64,000 nucleotides of DNA from Erysipelotrichaceae bacterium (GTDB lineage Bacteria > Bacillota_I > Bacilli_A > Erysipelotrichales > Erysipelotrichaceae), in contig JAAXXT010000001.1 of the NCBI GenBank assembly GCA_013334325.1, positions 1 to 64,000 on the forward strand, given 5' to 3'. Of this stretch, positions 34,701 through 43,563 are shown piece by piece. The position numbers and the translations under genes are program-made. Below the pieces are notes generated by a model that saw only the letters and a list, made by a program, of their open reading frames with translations, did not search any database and was not told where the DNA came from. The stretch's first letter is position 1, and every line of letters starts with the position of its first letter.

Positions 34701-36701
34701 ATGGGTAACCTATCTATCTTAAAATTAAGCACTAAAATGATTGAAAAACTCCATGAGGTCCAATTGGATTCACTGGAGGCTTTATTGCGTTATTACCCAT
34801 CACGCTATGAAACGATCGAAGATATTCCAGTTTCATTATGGAAAAAAGGGGATCGTATCAGTTTAGAAGGCATTATCGTTCAGCCTGTAAAGACAACCCG
34901 TATTAGAGGTAAGTTAAGTGTTTCTCGTTTTATGTTTCAAACTAAACAAGGATTATTTAACTTAACGATATTTAACAGGCCATGGATTTCAAATATTACT
35001 TCTACAATGACCATTTTTGGTAAATATGAAGGGGATCATTCGATCACAGTCACTCAATATAAGGGACAAGCCTTATCCACTTTATTAGGGATTCATCCTG
35101 TATATCGCGTTCATAGAGATCTATCTCAAAGCGATCTTCAAAAAGCCATCGAAAAAGCGCTTCTTTTAAGAGATTTAGCGCTTATTCAAGAGTTTCCTAT
35201 AGATCTCAAAGAAAAATACAAACTCTTATCGATCAAACAAGCCCTTAAGTGGATTCATCAACCTACTGGTTCAGAAGAACTAAGACAAGCCGTAAGAACT
35301 CTTAAATATGAAGAATTCTTAAGATTTCAAACGAAACTACAATATGATCGATATGAAAATATCGAAGTTCAAGCAGGAAAGATGAAACTATTTGATCGTA
35401 GAGTCATAGAATCTTGGATTCCTCATCTACCATTTACCTTGACTTCAGCTCAAGGTAAAGTACTCGATGAAGTATTAAATGATCTACAATCTCCTAAACG
35501 AATGTATCGTTTACTACAAGGGGATGTCGGTAGTGGTAAAACAGTCATCGCTGCACTTGCGATCTACGCAACTCATCTCGCTCATTTTCAAAGTGCACTA
35601 CTTGTCCCTACTGAAATATTAGCGAAACAACATTTCGTTACCTTAAAAAGTTATTTACCTTCATCGATGAAAGTCGAAGTTATTTATGCGTCTTTGCCTT
35701 CTAAAACAAAGAAAGAGATCCTTGAAAGATTGGCTCATCATGAGATCGATGTCTTGGTAGGAACACATGCCTTGATATCTGAGGATGTAAAATTTGAAAA
35801 TTGTGGATTGGTGGTGGCGGATGAACAACATCGTTTTGGAGTCAATCAAAGACGACTCTTGAGTGCGAAAGGTGAGAAGGTTGATTTCTTATTGATGACA
35901 GCTACCCCAATTCCTAGAACCATGGCGAACGTATTGTTTGGAGATCTAGAGATCTCTACCATAGATCAATACCATCAATCTAAGAAACAAGTTCATACGA
36001 CACTTATTCAAGATCTAGATCTAAAACCATTGATCCCAAAGATCATTTCATTTATCGAGAAGAAACAACAGATCTATGTGGTCTGTCCTGCGATAGAAAG
36101 TGATGGGGAACTAGAACTAAATGACGTCAATACAGTCACTAAGACCTTAAGAAAGCTCTTAGGTAACTCAGTACTCATTGATGTCTTACATGGAAAACTA
36201 AGCACAGAAGCCAAGGAAACGGTTCTAGAACGCTTTACATCCAATCAAACACAGATCTTAGTCACCACAACGGTCATAGAAGTAGGTGTCAACGTTCAAA
36301 GTGCCAATGTGATGATCATCTATGATGCGGATCGCTTTGGTTTAAGCCAACTTCATCAGCTTAGAGGTAGGGTAGGTAGAGGATTAGATGAAGGATACTG
36401 TTTCTTACTGAGCGCAAGTGAAGAAGAAACAGCCATAGAACGTATGAAGGTTCTTTTAGAGACCACAGATGGTTTCATCATCGCTGAAAAAGATCTTGAA
36501 TTAAGAGGACCTGGTGAAATCTTTGGACTTAAACAAAGTGGTATCCCTAGCTTTTTGATCGCCAATGTGGTATTAGATCAAAACATCTTAATGACTTCAC
36601 TCAACGATGCGAAAATGATGATATCCCATCAAAAGGATCCCCTCTATATCCCTTGGATCGAAGACTGTCTGCTGGAACACAGCACTCAACTTTTAGATTA
36701 A
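34701..36701 (+). CDS. recG: ATP-dependent DNA helicase RecG
   Basis: Regresses stalled forks and unwinds branched DNA. The wedge OB domain (about 60-150) is followed by helicase motif I LLQGDVGSGKTV, motif II ADEQHRFG, MTATPIPRTM, and motifs V/VI (TTVIEVGVNV, QLRGRVGRG). The 666-aa length fits the family. ATG 34701 directly follows the T-run of a terminator, and no clear SD is present, so this start relies on fit to the family N-terminus. The preceding yloU-fakA order supports it. Confidence 0.96.
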   Translation: MGNLSILKLSTKMIEKLHEVQLDSLEALLRYYPSRYETIEDIPVSLWKKGDRISLEGIIVQPVKTTRIRGKLSVSRFMFQTKQGLFNLTIFNRPWISNITSTMTIFGKYEGDHSITVTQYKGQALSTLLGIHPVYRVHRDLSQSDLQKAIEKALLLRDLALIQEFPIDLKEKYKLLSIKQALKWIHQPTGSEELRQAVRTLKYEEFLRFQTKLQYDRYENIEVQAGKMKLFDRRVIESWIPHLPFTLTSAQGKVLDEVLNDLQSPKRMYRLLQGDVGSGKTVIAALAIYATHLAHFQSALLVPTEILAKQHFVTLKSYLPSSMKVEVIYASLPSKTKKEILERLAHHEIDVLVGTHALISEDVKFENCGLVVADEQHRFGVNQRRLLSAKGEKVDFLLMTATPIPRTMANVLFGDLEISTIDQYHQSKKQVHTTLIQDLDLKPLIPKIISFIEKKQQIYVVCPAIESDGELELNDVNTVTKTLRKLLGNSVLIDVLHGKLSTEAKETVLERFTSNQTQILVTTTVIEVGVNVQSANVMIIYDADRFGLSQLHQLRGRVGRGLDEGYCFLLSASEEETAIERMKVLLETTDGFIIAEKDLELRGPGEIFGLKQSGIPSFLIANVVLDQNILMTSLNDAKMMISHQKDPLYIPWIEDCLLEHSTQLLD

Positions 36702-36703
36702 GA

Positions 36704-36712
36704 TGGTATAAT
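36704..36712 (+). promoter_or_regulatory. Extended -10 promoter of rnc
   Basis: TGGTATAAT begins 3 bases after the recG stop and ends 7 bases before ATG 36720, with no SD. A second ATG at 36711 overlaps this box and would not be transcribed. Confidence 0.7.
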
Positions 36713-36719
36713 GATAATC

Positions 36720-37403
36720 ATGAAAAACCTCAACGATTGGCTCACTGAACATTCTATAAAAATCCATGACTCAGCGCTCATTGAGAGAGCTTTTATTCAT
36801 AGTTCCTATCTCAACGAGAACCCAGAAGTCGATTCAGAAGACAATCAACGATTGGAATTTATAGGAGATGCGGTACTTCAATTATGGAGTGCTCGTTATC
36901 TATATGAGATAGAACCTCATTTATCAGAAGGTCAAATGACCAAGATGAGAGCCTCTTTGGTGAATGAAGCCAGTTTATATAAAATGGCTCTTTTATTAGG
37001 ATTAAATCAATATTTAAAATTAGGCCAAGGTGAAGTTCGTGAAAACGGGATCGAAAAACAATCGATCGTTGCGGATATGTTTGAATCTTTCTTAGGAGCT
37101 CTTTATCTTGATTCTGGTTTTAAACCTATCGATGAGATATTGAGAAGCATCATCGATCATCTTGAGTTATCTGAGAAACATCAAAACGATGATTATAAGA
37201 CTCGTCTACAAGAGTTCGTTCAAGCGGATGATAAACGTTCTATTGAATACATCTTGGTATCTGAAAGTGGTCCATCTCATGATCGTCGATTTGAAATGGC
37301 CGTGTATATCGATAAGATGATGTTTGGGAAAGGGTATGGCAACTCTAAAAAAAGAGCGGAACAGGCTGCCGCTAAAGAAGCCTTAGAAAAATTGGTACGT
37401 TGA
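36720..37403 (+). CDS. rnc: Ribonuclease III
   Basis: Double-strand-specific endoribonuclease for rRNA maturation and mRNA control. ATG 36720 (MKNLNDWLTEH) is preferred over ATG 36711, which lies inside the predicted -10 box. The endonuclease domain carries the signature DNQRLEFIGDAVLQLW and the distal acidic residues in VADMFESFLGALYLD. The C-terminal dsRNA-binding domain ends KRAEQAAAKEALEKL. 227 aa. In many relatives rnc precedes smc; here a GltD-like gene follows with a 1-base overlap (TGATG). Confidence 0.95.
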   Translation: MKNLNDWLTEHSIKIHDSALIERAFIHSSYLNENPEVDSEDNQRLEFIGDAVLQLWSARYLYEIEPHLSEGQMTKMRASLVNEASLYKMALLLGLNQYLKLGQGEVRENGIEKQSIVADMFESFLGALYLDSGFKPIDEILRSIIDHLELSEKHQNDDYKTRLQEFVQADDKRSIEYILVSESGPSHDRRFEMAVYIDKMMFGKGYGNSKKRAEQAAAKEALEKLVR

Positions 37404-38689
37404 TGAGTGATCTTCATTTTCCTGAAATAACAGGATTTAATCATGAAGAGGCTGTCATTGAAGCACGGCGTTGTTTGAATTGTAAACACAAACCTTGCGT
37501 CGATGGCTGTGTCGCCCACATGAATATTCCTGGTATGATCCAGGCTTTTTTAACAGGTAATGGAGAAGAAGCCAAAGAAATATCCTCTTCTTTTAATGAT
37601 TTCTCTGAAATCTGTGGAAGAGTCTGTTATCAAGAAATCCAATGTCAAGGAAGCTGTGTATTCAATAAATTGGGTAAACCTATTCAAATTGGTAAACTAG
37701 AACGCTACATCTCAGATACCTATGAGAATAAACCAAGCATTCAAGCATTAGCTCAAGGGACAGTTGCGATCATAGGTAGTGGTCCTGCTGGTCTTGCCTG
37801 TGCTTATGATTGTGCGAAAGCCGGATTAAAGGTTACTGTATTTGATAAAAATGAAGATATAGGAGGCGTATTGCGTTATGGGATACCTTCTTATCGCTTA
37901 CCTAATGAAGTGCTTGATCGTCGAATAAATGAATTGAAATCATTGGGAGTTAGTTTTATTCTTAATGAAGAGATAGGGAAAAGCATCGTGTATGAGAATA
38001 TTCTCTTTAAATATGATGTGTTAATGATAGGCGTAGGATCTTCTGAAATCAATATGACCAAAGCTGAAGGATCAGATCATCCTAAAGTGGTAACTTGGGA
38101 TGTCTTCTTAGAAAACGTTAATAAGGGCAAAGATCAGTTCGAAGAAGCTTATTCTACTGTAAGAAGCATCTTAGTCGTAGGTGGAGGCAACGTTGCGATG
38201 GATGTCGCAAAAAGTGCTGCACTTATGAATCGAAAAGTAGATCTTATTTATCGAAGAACCATTCCTATGATGCCTGCTCGACATATCGAAGTCGATGACA
38301 TCATCGATAATAAAGTCGTAATCCATGAATTAAGAGATCCCATTAAGATCTTTCCAATTCATAATCAACTTGAAGTTCTATGTAAGAAAACAAAATTGGT
38401 TCAACTTGAAGAGAATACACGAGGTACCATTGTAGATGATGAAGGTTTTGAGAACTTCAGAACTGATTTATTGGTATTGGCCATTGGATCTGGTAATCAG
38501 GAACAGTTGATCAATGGTTTAGTTATGGATGAGATGAATAGAATCGTCGTTAATGATCAACAAGAAAGTTCGGTTCCCTTTGTCTATGCGGCAGGGGACG
38601 CCGTTACTGGACCTAAAACCGTCGTTCATGCCTTATCTTCAGGAAAGCGCGCAGCCAAAGCCATCATCGCTGCATTAACCCATGAGTAA
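37403..38689 (+). CDS. GltD-like NADPH/FAD-dependent oxidoreductase (glutamate synthase small-subunit family)
   Basis: Iron-sulfur flavoprotein. The N-terminal Cys-rich domain holds two 4Fe-4S patterns (CLNCKHKPCVDGC and CGRVCYQEIQCQGSC). They are followed by FAD-binding VAIIGSGPAGLAC, a second Rossmann motif VVGGGNVAMD for NADPH, and the C-terminal AAGDAVTGPKTVVHA. 428 aa, similar to GltD, the SudA type or the NfnB core. No large glutamate synthase subunit (gltB) is adjacent, so it may act with another partner or alone. It shares one base with the rnc stop and overlaps polC by 8 bases. Confidence 0.88.
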   Translation: MSDLHFPEITGFNHEEAVIEARRCLNCKHKPCVDGCVAHMNIPGMIQAFLTGNGEEAKEISSSFNDFSEICGRVCYQEIQCQGSCVFNKLGKPIQIGKLERYISDTYENKPSIQALAQGTVAIIGSGPAGLACAYDCAKAGLKVTVFDKNEDIGGVLRYGIPSYRLPNEVLDRRINELKSLGVSFILNEEIGKSIVYENILFKYDVLMIGVGSSEINMTKAEGSDHPKVVTWDVFLENVNKGKDQFEEAYSTVRSILVVGGGNVAMDVAKSAALMNRKVDLIYRRTIPMMPARHIEVDDIIDNKVVIHELRDPIKIFPIHNQLEVLCKKTKLVQLEENTRGTIVDDEGFENFRTDLLVLAIGSGNQEQLINGLVMDEMNRIVVNDQQESSVPFVYAAGDAVTGPKTVVHALSSGKRAAKAIIAALTHE

Positions 38690-41600
38690 AAAACCATTTC
38701 TAGCGATTATTGATAAATTAAACCTTACGACCTTTGAGCGTGAGTTTTTCATCGACTCCATGTATGAAGCACCTGTACTAGATCTAAAGTCAAATAAACT
38801 TCAACTTAATCTAGATTTAAAGCGCACCTTACCTTACGCTCTTTATACCCAACTCAACTCAAAACTCTCTGAGAAACTTAAAGCTCAAGTAAATCTAATG
38901 ATCAATGTAGAAGAAAATGATTTAGAGACCAACGATAGTAACTCCTATATTCGCTTAGCTTTAAGCCATCACTTTAAAGATGATTTTATAAAAGAACTCC
39001 TTTTTACCGTTGAGAAAAATTCACTTATCTTCATTGTAGAATCCCATGAGAAAGAAGATATCCTCCTCTCTAAGCTTACAGATTTTCAAACTGAATTGAG
39101 TCAGTGTGGCTTAGTACTTAAATCTATGGTTAAACTAAGAGAGAAGACTATCGTTCAAAGCGTAGAAGATGTCCAAGTCATCATAGAAAAGAAGAAAGAA
39201 CCTCTTCAAAATACCTTCAAACGTAAATCCATGGCGGATGTATCTATATTTAAGATCACGGATCTTTTTGAAGGTCAAAAAGATGTCAAGATACGTGGCC
39301 GTATATTTAATATTGAAACTCAAATGGTTAAAAGTAATACCGTTCAACGCATAAGTTTCTTTATCCATGATGAATCAGATGCGATCACATTTACTGTTTT
39401 CGCAGAGAAGGATGAAGAAAGAGCTAAATATGCATCCTTAGCCATAGGTCAACATCTTTTATTGTTTGGAGATGTTAAATCTGATACAAAGAGTGAACTC
39501 ATATTCTCTGTTAAGAAATTTGAAGAGATCGATGATTGGATGTTTGTAGAAGATGGCACAGAAAAGAAAAGAGTAGAGCTTCATTCTCATACAAAAATGT
39601 CTGAAATGGATGGGGTAGCAGATATCGAAAGTTATTTGGATAAAGCATTTAAATGGGGCCATGAAGCCTTTGCGGTAACAGATCACTTTACAGTTCAATC
39701 TTTCCCAAAAGCTCAAAGAAAAATCAAAGCGCTTCTTAAACAATACCCTAATCGACGTTTCAAAATGATCTATGGGTGTGAGATGAGTATGTCAGAAGAT
39801 GTCTTGACTGCAGTTACTCGCCCAATGACACAAAATCTGATGGATTCAGAATATGTCCTTTTTGATTTAGAAACATCTGGTTTATCCAATCAATATGATC
39901 GTATTATCGAATTTGGCGCGGTTAAGGTTAAACAAGGTTTAATATTAGAAAGAATGCAGATGTTTGTTAAAGCACCTGTTAAGCTAAGTCCTTTTATCAT
40001 CGAAAAAACCAACATTAAACAAAGCGACGTCGATAATGCCCAAGAAGAATCTGTTTATATCGATCAATGGTTAGAATTCTTCAAGGATGCCATATTGGTC
40101 GCTCATAATGCTAATTTTGATATTGGATTCATCAATGAAGCGCTTCATAGAGCGAATAAACCTAAACTAGAGAATACAGTAATTGATACTCTGGCTTTAT
40201 CTAAACTACTTCTTGATGATAAAAGAACCTATAAATTAGGTTCTATCGCCAAACACTATAAGATCAATTATGATGATGTAACTGCTCATAGAGCGGATTA
40301 TGATGCTGAAATCCTAAAAGATGTTTTCGCTAAGCTTTTGGAAGATGCTCAAAGTCGACTTTGTGTTACTACAGATGATTTGAATGGATTAAACAAAGAA
40401 AGTAGTTATACCAAGGCTATCGGTAAACATGTCATTCTTCTTGCGAAAAATGCGGATGGTTTAAAAGATTTGTTTAGATTGGTGACCATTGCGCATACTG
40501 AACGTATGAGTGCTGATGCTAAGAATGAAGAATCCCTCGTTGAACCAAGGTTGATTAGAAGCGATCTTGAAAAGTATCGCGAGAATTTATTGATTGGGAC
40601 AGCATGCTACAATGGTGAGATTTTTGAAACAGCCATGAATCGTAATCAAAATGAACTTGAAGAAGCACTGAAATTCTATGATTATTTAGAGATACAACCT
40701 TTAGGAAACTATCAACCTATGATCGATAATGGGGTAGTGCCTTCATTAGATCGATTAAAGACAATCTTATTGAATCTGATTGAAACGGCTGAAAAATTAA
40801 ATATTCCTGTTGTAGCTACTTCAGATGCTCATTATCTCAATCCATCAGATAAGATCTTTAGAGACATCTATATCAATTCTAAAGGAACAGGGAAGAGCCG
40901 TCATCCACTCTATCTCTATAATCCAGAACGTCGTCAGAATAATAAGACACCTGATCAATATTTCCGTTCAACAGAAGATATGTTGGATCAATTCTCTTTC
41001 TTAGGAACAACTAAAGCTTTTGAGATCGTTGTGGTTAATACGAATTTGATTGCTAATCGAATTGAGCAAGTGTTCCCGATTAAAAATGAATTGTATACCC
41101 CAAGTATTGAACACGCTGAAGAAAACCTACAAGCCATCGTTTATGCTTCTGCGACTAAGAAATATGGAAATCAACTTCCTAAGATCGTTTCTGATCGATT
41201 GGAAAAAGAACTCAATTCTATCAATACACACGGATTTGCGGTTATTTACTATATCGCTCATTTATTGGTTAAGAAATCACTTGATGATGGATATATCGTT
41301 GGATCCCGTGGGTCAGTTGGATCATCTTTAGTAGCGACATTGAGTAATATAACTGAAGTTAATCCACTTCCACCTCATTATGTATGCCCTAAATGCAACT
41401 ATTCTGAATTTTTCACAGATGGAAGTGTTGATAGTGGCTATGATCTACCTGATAAGAAATGTCCTCATTGTAATGAAATGATGGTTCAAGATGGTCAAGA
41501 TATACCCTTTGAAACTTTCTTAGGATTTGAAGGAGATAAAGTACCAGATATTGACTTGAATTTCTCATCTGAGTATCAAGAATATGCGCATGCCTATACG

Positions 41601-42995
41601 AAAGTGCTTTTTGGAGCTGAACATGTCTTTAGAGCGGGTACCATCTCAACGGTCGCTGAAAAAACAGCTTATGGATATGTCAAAGGCTATATGGAAGAAA
41701 TGAACATTACAACACCTTATAAGAATGCCTATCGTGCGTATCTGGCGAAAGGTTGTGAAGGTGTTAAACGAACTTCTGGTCAACATCCAGGAGGAATCAT
41801 CGTTATTCCTCAAGATATGGATGTTCATGATTTTACCCCAGTGAATTATCCAGCCAATAAACTAAGTGCGGATTGGTTAACGACTCATTTTGAATTTGGA
41901 GATATTCATGACAATGTCCTAAAGTTAGATATCTTAGGTCATGTTGATCCTTCTGCGATGAAAATGCTAGAAAGAATCACTGGAATCGCAGTAGATACAG
42001 TCCCAATGAATGATGTGGAAACTATTTCATTATTTAACTCAAATAAGGCGCTTCATGCGGAAGAAAATTATGACGAACCTACAGGCGCTGTAGGTTTACC
42101 AGAATTCGGAACGCCTTTTGTAAGACAGATCTTAGCGTCTACTAGACCAACAAAGTTCTCAGATCTTGTTAAGATATCTGGTTTATCTCATGGGACTGAT
42201 GTTTGGTTAAACAACGCGAAAAATCTTATTGAGTCTAAGGTAACGACTTTTGATGATGTTATTGGATGTAGAGATGACATTATGCTGTATTTGATCCATA
42301 AAGGACTCCCATCTAAAGCTGCCTTTGACATCATGGAAGCGATCCGTAAAGGACGAGGTCTTAAGGATGAACAAAAGACCTTATTGGCTACCCATAAAGT
42401 ACCTCAATGGTATATAGATTCCTGTCAAAGGATCAAGTATCTCTTCCCTAAAGCCCATGCTGTTGCTTATGTATTGATGGCGGTAAGAGTGGCCTGGTTT
42501 AAGGTTCATTATCCACTACACTATTATTCAGTCTATTTCACCTTAAGATGTTCTTCTTATGAATATGAAACGATGACCAAACCTATGCGAGTAGTACGCA
42601 GTCGATTATTGAACATCCAACAGCGTCTTAACGATATCAATCTTAAAAAAGATGTCAGTTCTAAAGAAGCTGATTTGGTCTCTACCTTAGAAGCTGTCTA
42701 TGAGATGAATAGTCGAGGATATAAGATTGGTCCTTTAGATCTTAATCTATCTCACGCAAGTGATTTTATCCTTCATCCTGATGATCCTACGACTTTGATA
42801 CCTCCGTTTATCATCTTGGATGGATTAGGAGACAATGTCGCAAAATCCATCGTTGAACAACGTGAAATCAAAGCTTTCATTTCTAAAGAAGATCTACAGA
42901 AAAGATCTCAGATCAATAATACTCAAATCAAACGATTTGAAGAACTTGGTCTATTAGAAAGTCTTGACGATAAAAATCAGATGTCATTCTTTTAA
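38682..42995 (+). CDS. polC: DNA polymerase III alpha subunit, PolC type
   Basis: Main replicative polymerase of low-GC Gram-positives with built-in proofreading. 1,437 residues, the usual PolC length. N-terminal domains are followed by an OB fold (about 195-290) and a PHP domain beginning ELHSHTKMSEMDG (about 300) that is interrupted by a DnaQ-like exonuclease (VLFDLETSGL near 393, HNANFDIGF, HRADYDAEIL). A Cys4 zinc motif (CPKCNY...CPHCNE) lies near 902-930. The polymerase active site follows (VPDIDLNFSSEYQ) with the GSRGSVGSSLVA loop. It starts 8 bases inside the GltD-like gene; proS, its common neighbour, is absent. Confidence 0.97.
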   Translation: MSKKPFLAIIDKLNLTTFEREFFIDSMYEAPVLDLKSNKLQLNLDLKRTLPYALYTQLNSKLSEKLKAQVNLMINVEENDLETNDSNSYIRLALSHHFKDDFIKELLFTVEKNSLIFIVESHEKEDILLSKLTDFQTELSQCGLVLKSMVKLREKTIVQSVEDVQVIIEKKKEPLQNTFKRKSMADVSIFKITDLFEGQKDVKIRGRIFNIETQMVKSNTVQRISFFIHDESDAITFTVFAEKDEERAKYASLAIGQHLLLFGDVKSDTKSELIFSVKKFEEIDDWMFVEDGTEKKRVELHSHTKMSEMDGVADIESYLDKAFKWGHEAFAVTDHFTVQSFPKAQRKIKALLKQYPNRRFKMIYGCEMSMSEDVLTAVTRPMTQNLMDSEYVLFDLETSGLSNQYDRIIEFGAVKVKQGLILERMQMFVKAPVKLSPFIIEKTNIKQSDVDNAQEESVYIDQWLEFFKDAILVAHNANFDIGFINEALHRANKPKLENTVIDTLALSKLLLDDKRTYKLGSIAKHYKINYDDVTAHRADYDAEILKDVFAKLLEDAQSRLCVTTDDLNGLNKESSYTKAIGKHVILLAKNADGLKDLFRLVTIAHTERMSADAKNEESLVEPRLIRSDLEKYRENLLIGTACYNGEIFETAMNRNQNELEEALKFYDYLEIQPLGNYQPMIDNGVVPSLDRLKTILLNLIETAEKLNIPVVATSDAHYLNPSDKIFRDIYINSKGTGKSRHPLYLYNPERRQNNKTPDQYFRSTEDMLDQFSFLGTTKAFEIVVVNTNLIANRIEQVFPIKNELYTPSIEHAEENLQAIVYASATKKYGNQLPKIVSDRLEKELNSINTHGFAVIYYIAHLLVKKSLDDGYIVGSRGSVGSSLVATLSNITEVNPLPPHYVCPKCNYSEFFTDGSVDSGYDLPDKKCPHCNEMMVQDGQDIPFETFLGFEGDKVPDIDLNFSSEYQEYAHAYTKVLFGAEHVFRAGTISTVAEKTAYGYVKGYMEEMNITTPYKNAYRAYLAKGCEGVKRTSGQHPGGIIVIPQDMDVHDFTPVNYPANKLSADWLTTHFEFGDIHDNVLKLDILGHVDPSAMKMLERITGIAVDTVPMNDVETISLFNSNKALHAEENYDEPTGAVGLPEFGTPFVRQILASTRPTKFSDLVKISGLSHGTDVWLNNAKNLIESKVTTFDDVIGCRDDIMLYLIHKGLPSKAAFDIMEAIRKGRGLKDEQKTLLATHKVPQWYIDSCQRIKYLFPKAHAVAYVLMAVRVAWFKVHYPLHYYSVYFTLRCSSYEYETMTKPMRVVRSRLLNIQQRLNDINLKKDVSSKEADLVSTLEAVYEMNSRGYKIGPLDLNLSHASDFILHPDDPTTLIPPFIILDGLGDNVAKSIVEQREIKAFISKEDLQKRSQINNTQIKRFEELGLLESLDDKNQMSFF

Positions 42996-42997
42996 AC

Positions 42998-43026
42998 TTG
43001 ATTATTTCATCGAAATTGTGTATAGT
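42998..43026 (+). promoter_or_regulatory. Promoter of the rimP-nusA-infB operon
   Basis: TTGATT (42998-43003), 17-base spacer, TATAGT (43021-43026), directly after polC. It leaves a leader of about 55 bases containing a strong hairpin. Confidence 0.7.
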
Positions 43027-43043
43027 TATGGCGTATCTTAATT

Positions 43044-43067
43044 AAGGAGTGGTTCTGGCCACTCCTT
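43044..43067 (+). promoter_or_regulatory. Stable hairpin in the rimP leader
   Basis: AAGGAGTGG and CCACTCCTT form a perfect 9-bp stem with loop TTCTGG. No T-run follows, so it is not an intrinsic terminator. The true SD (AAAGGAGG) lies 14 bases downstream and is outside the stem, although the stem also contains an SD-like AAGGAG. It may stabilise the 5' end or bind a regulator. Confidence 0.6.
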
Positions 43068-43088
43068 CATTATTGTTAAAGGAGGTTT

Positions 43089-43553
43089 ATGGAACTTAAA
43101 ACCCTCGAGAATCTGATATCACCGATCTTAAATGAAGCAAATGTGTCCTTAGTTGAACTCAAATGGCTCATGGATCAAAAGACCCGAATCTTACAGGTTG
43201 CGATCATGCATCCTGATGGATCGATGGATCTAGAGACCTGTTCAGTTGTATCTCAAAAGATATCTGATCTTCTAGATACGACAGAGATGGTGGATACAGA
43301 TTATTATCTAGAAGTCTGTTCACCTGGTGCTGAAAGGCAATTAAAAGGGACTGCAGACATTCAATTGGCCATAGGTGGAAATGTCCACTTGACCTTGATC
43401 CATCCTCTTGAAAAGAGCTTGGAACACGAAGGAAGCTTGTTGGATTATGATGGTAAGCTAGGTCATCTCGAAATCGTCCATAAAACCCGTAAGAAAATAT
43501 TAGAATTCAGTTCAGACAACATTCTCAAAATACGCTTAGCCGTAAAGTTATAA
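43089..43553 (+). CDS. rimP: Ribosome maturation factor RimP
   Basis: Assists 30S subunit maturation. The 154-aa protein has an alpha/beta N-domain (VSLVELKWLM, LETCSVVSQKISDLLD, YYLEVCSPGAERQL) and a small SH3-like C-domain. A strong SD AAAGGAGG precedes ATG 43089. First gene of the classic rimP-nusA-ylxR-ylxQ-infB-rbfA operon. Confidence 0.95.
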   Translation: MELKTLENLISPILNEANVSLVELKWLMDQKTRILQVAIMHPDGSMDLETCSVVSQKISDLLDTTEMVDTDYYLEVCSPGAERQLKGTADIQLAIGGNVHLTLIHPLEKSLEHEGSLLDYDGKLGHLEIVHKTRKKILEFSSDNILKIRLAVKL

Positions 43554-43563
43554 GGAGCACCCA

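Noticed and set aside
43044-43067. Rho-independent terminator after polC
   Set aside because: The stem is stable but no T-run follows; it sits after a promoter, inside the rimP leader.
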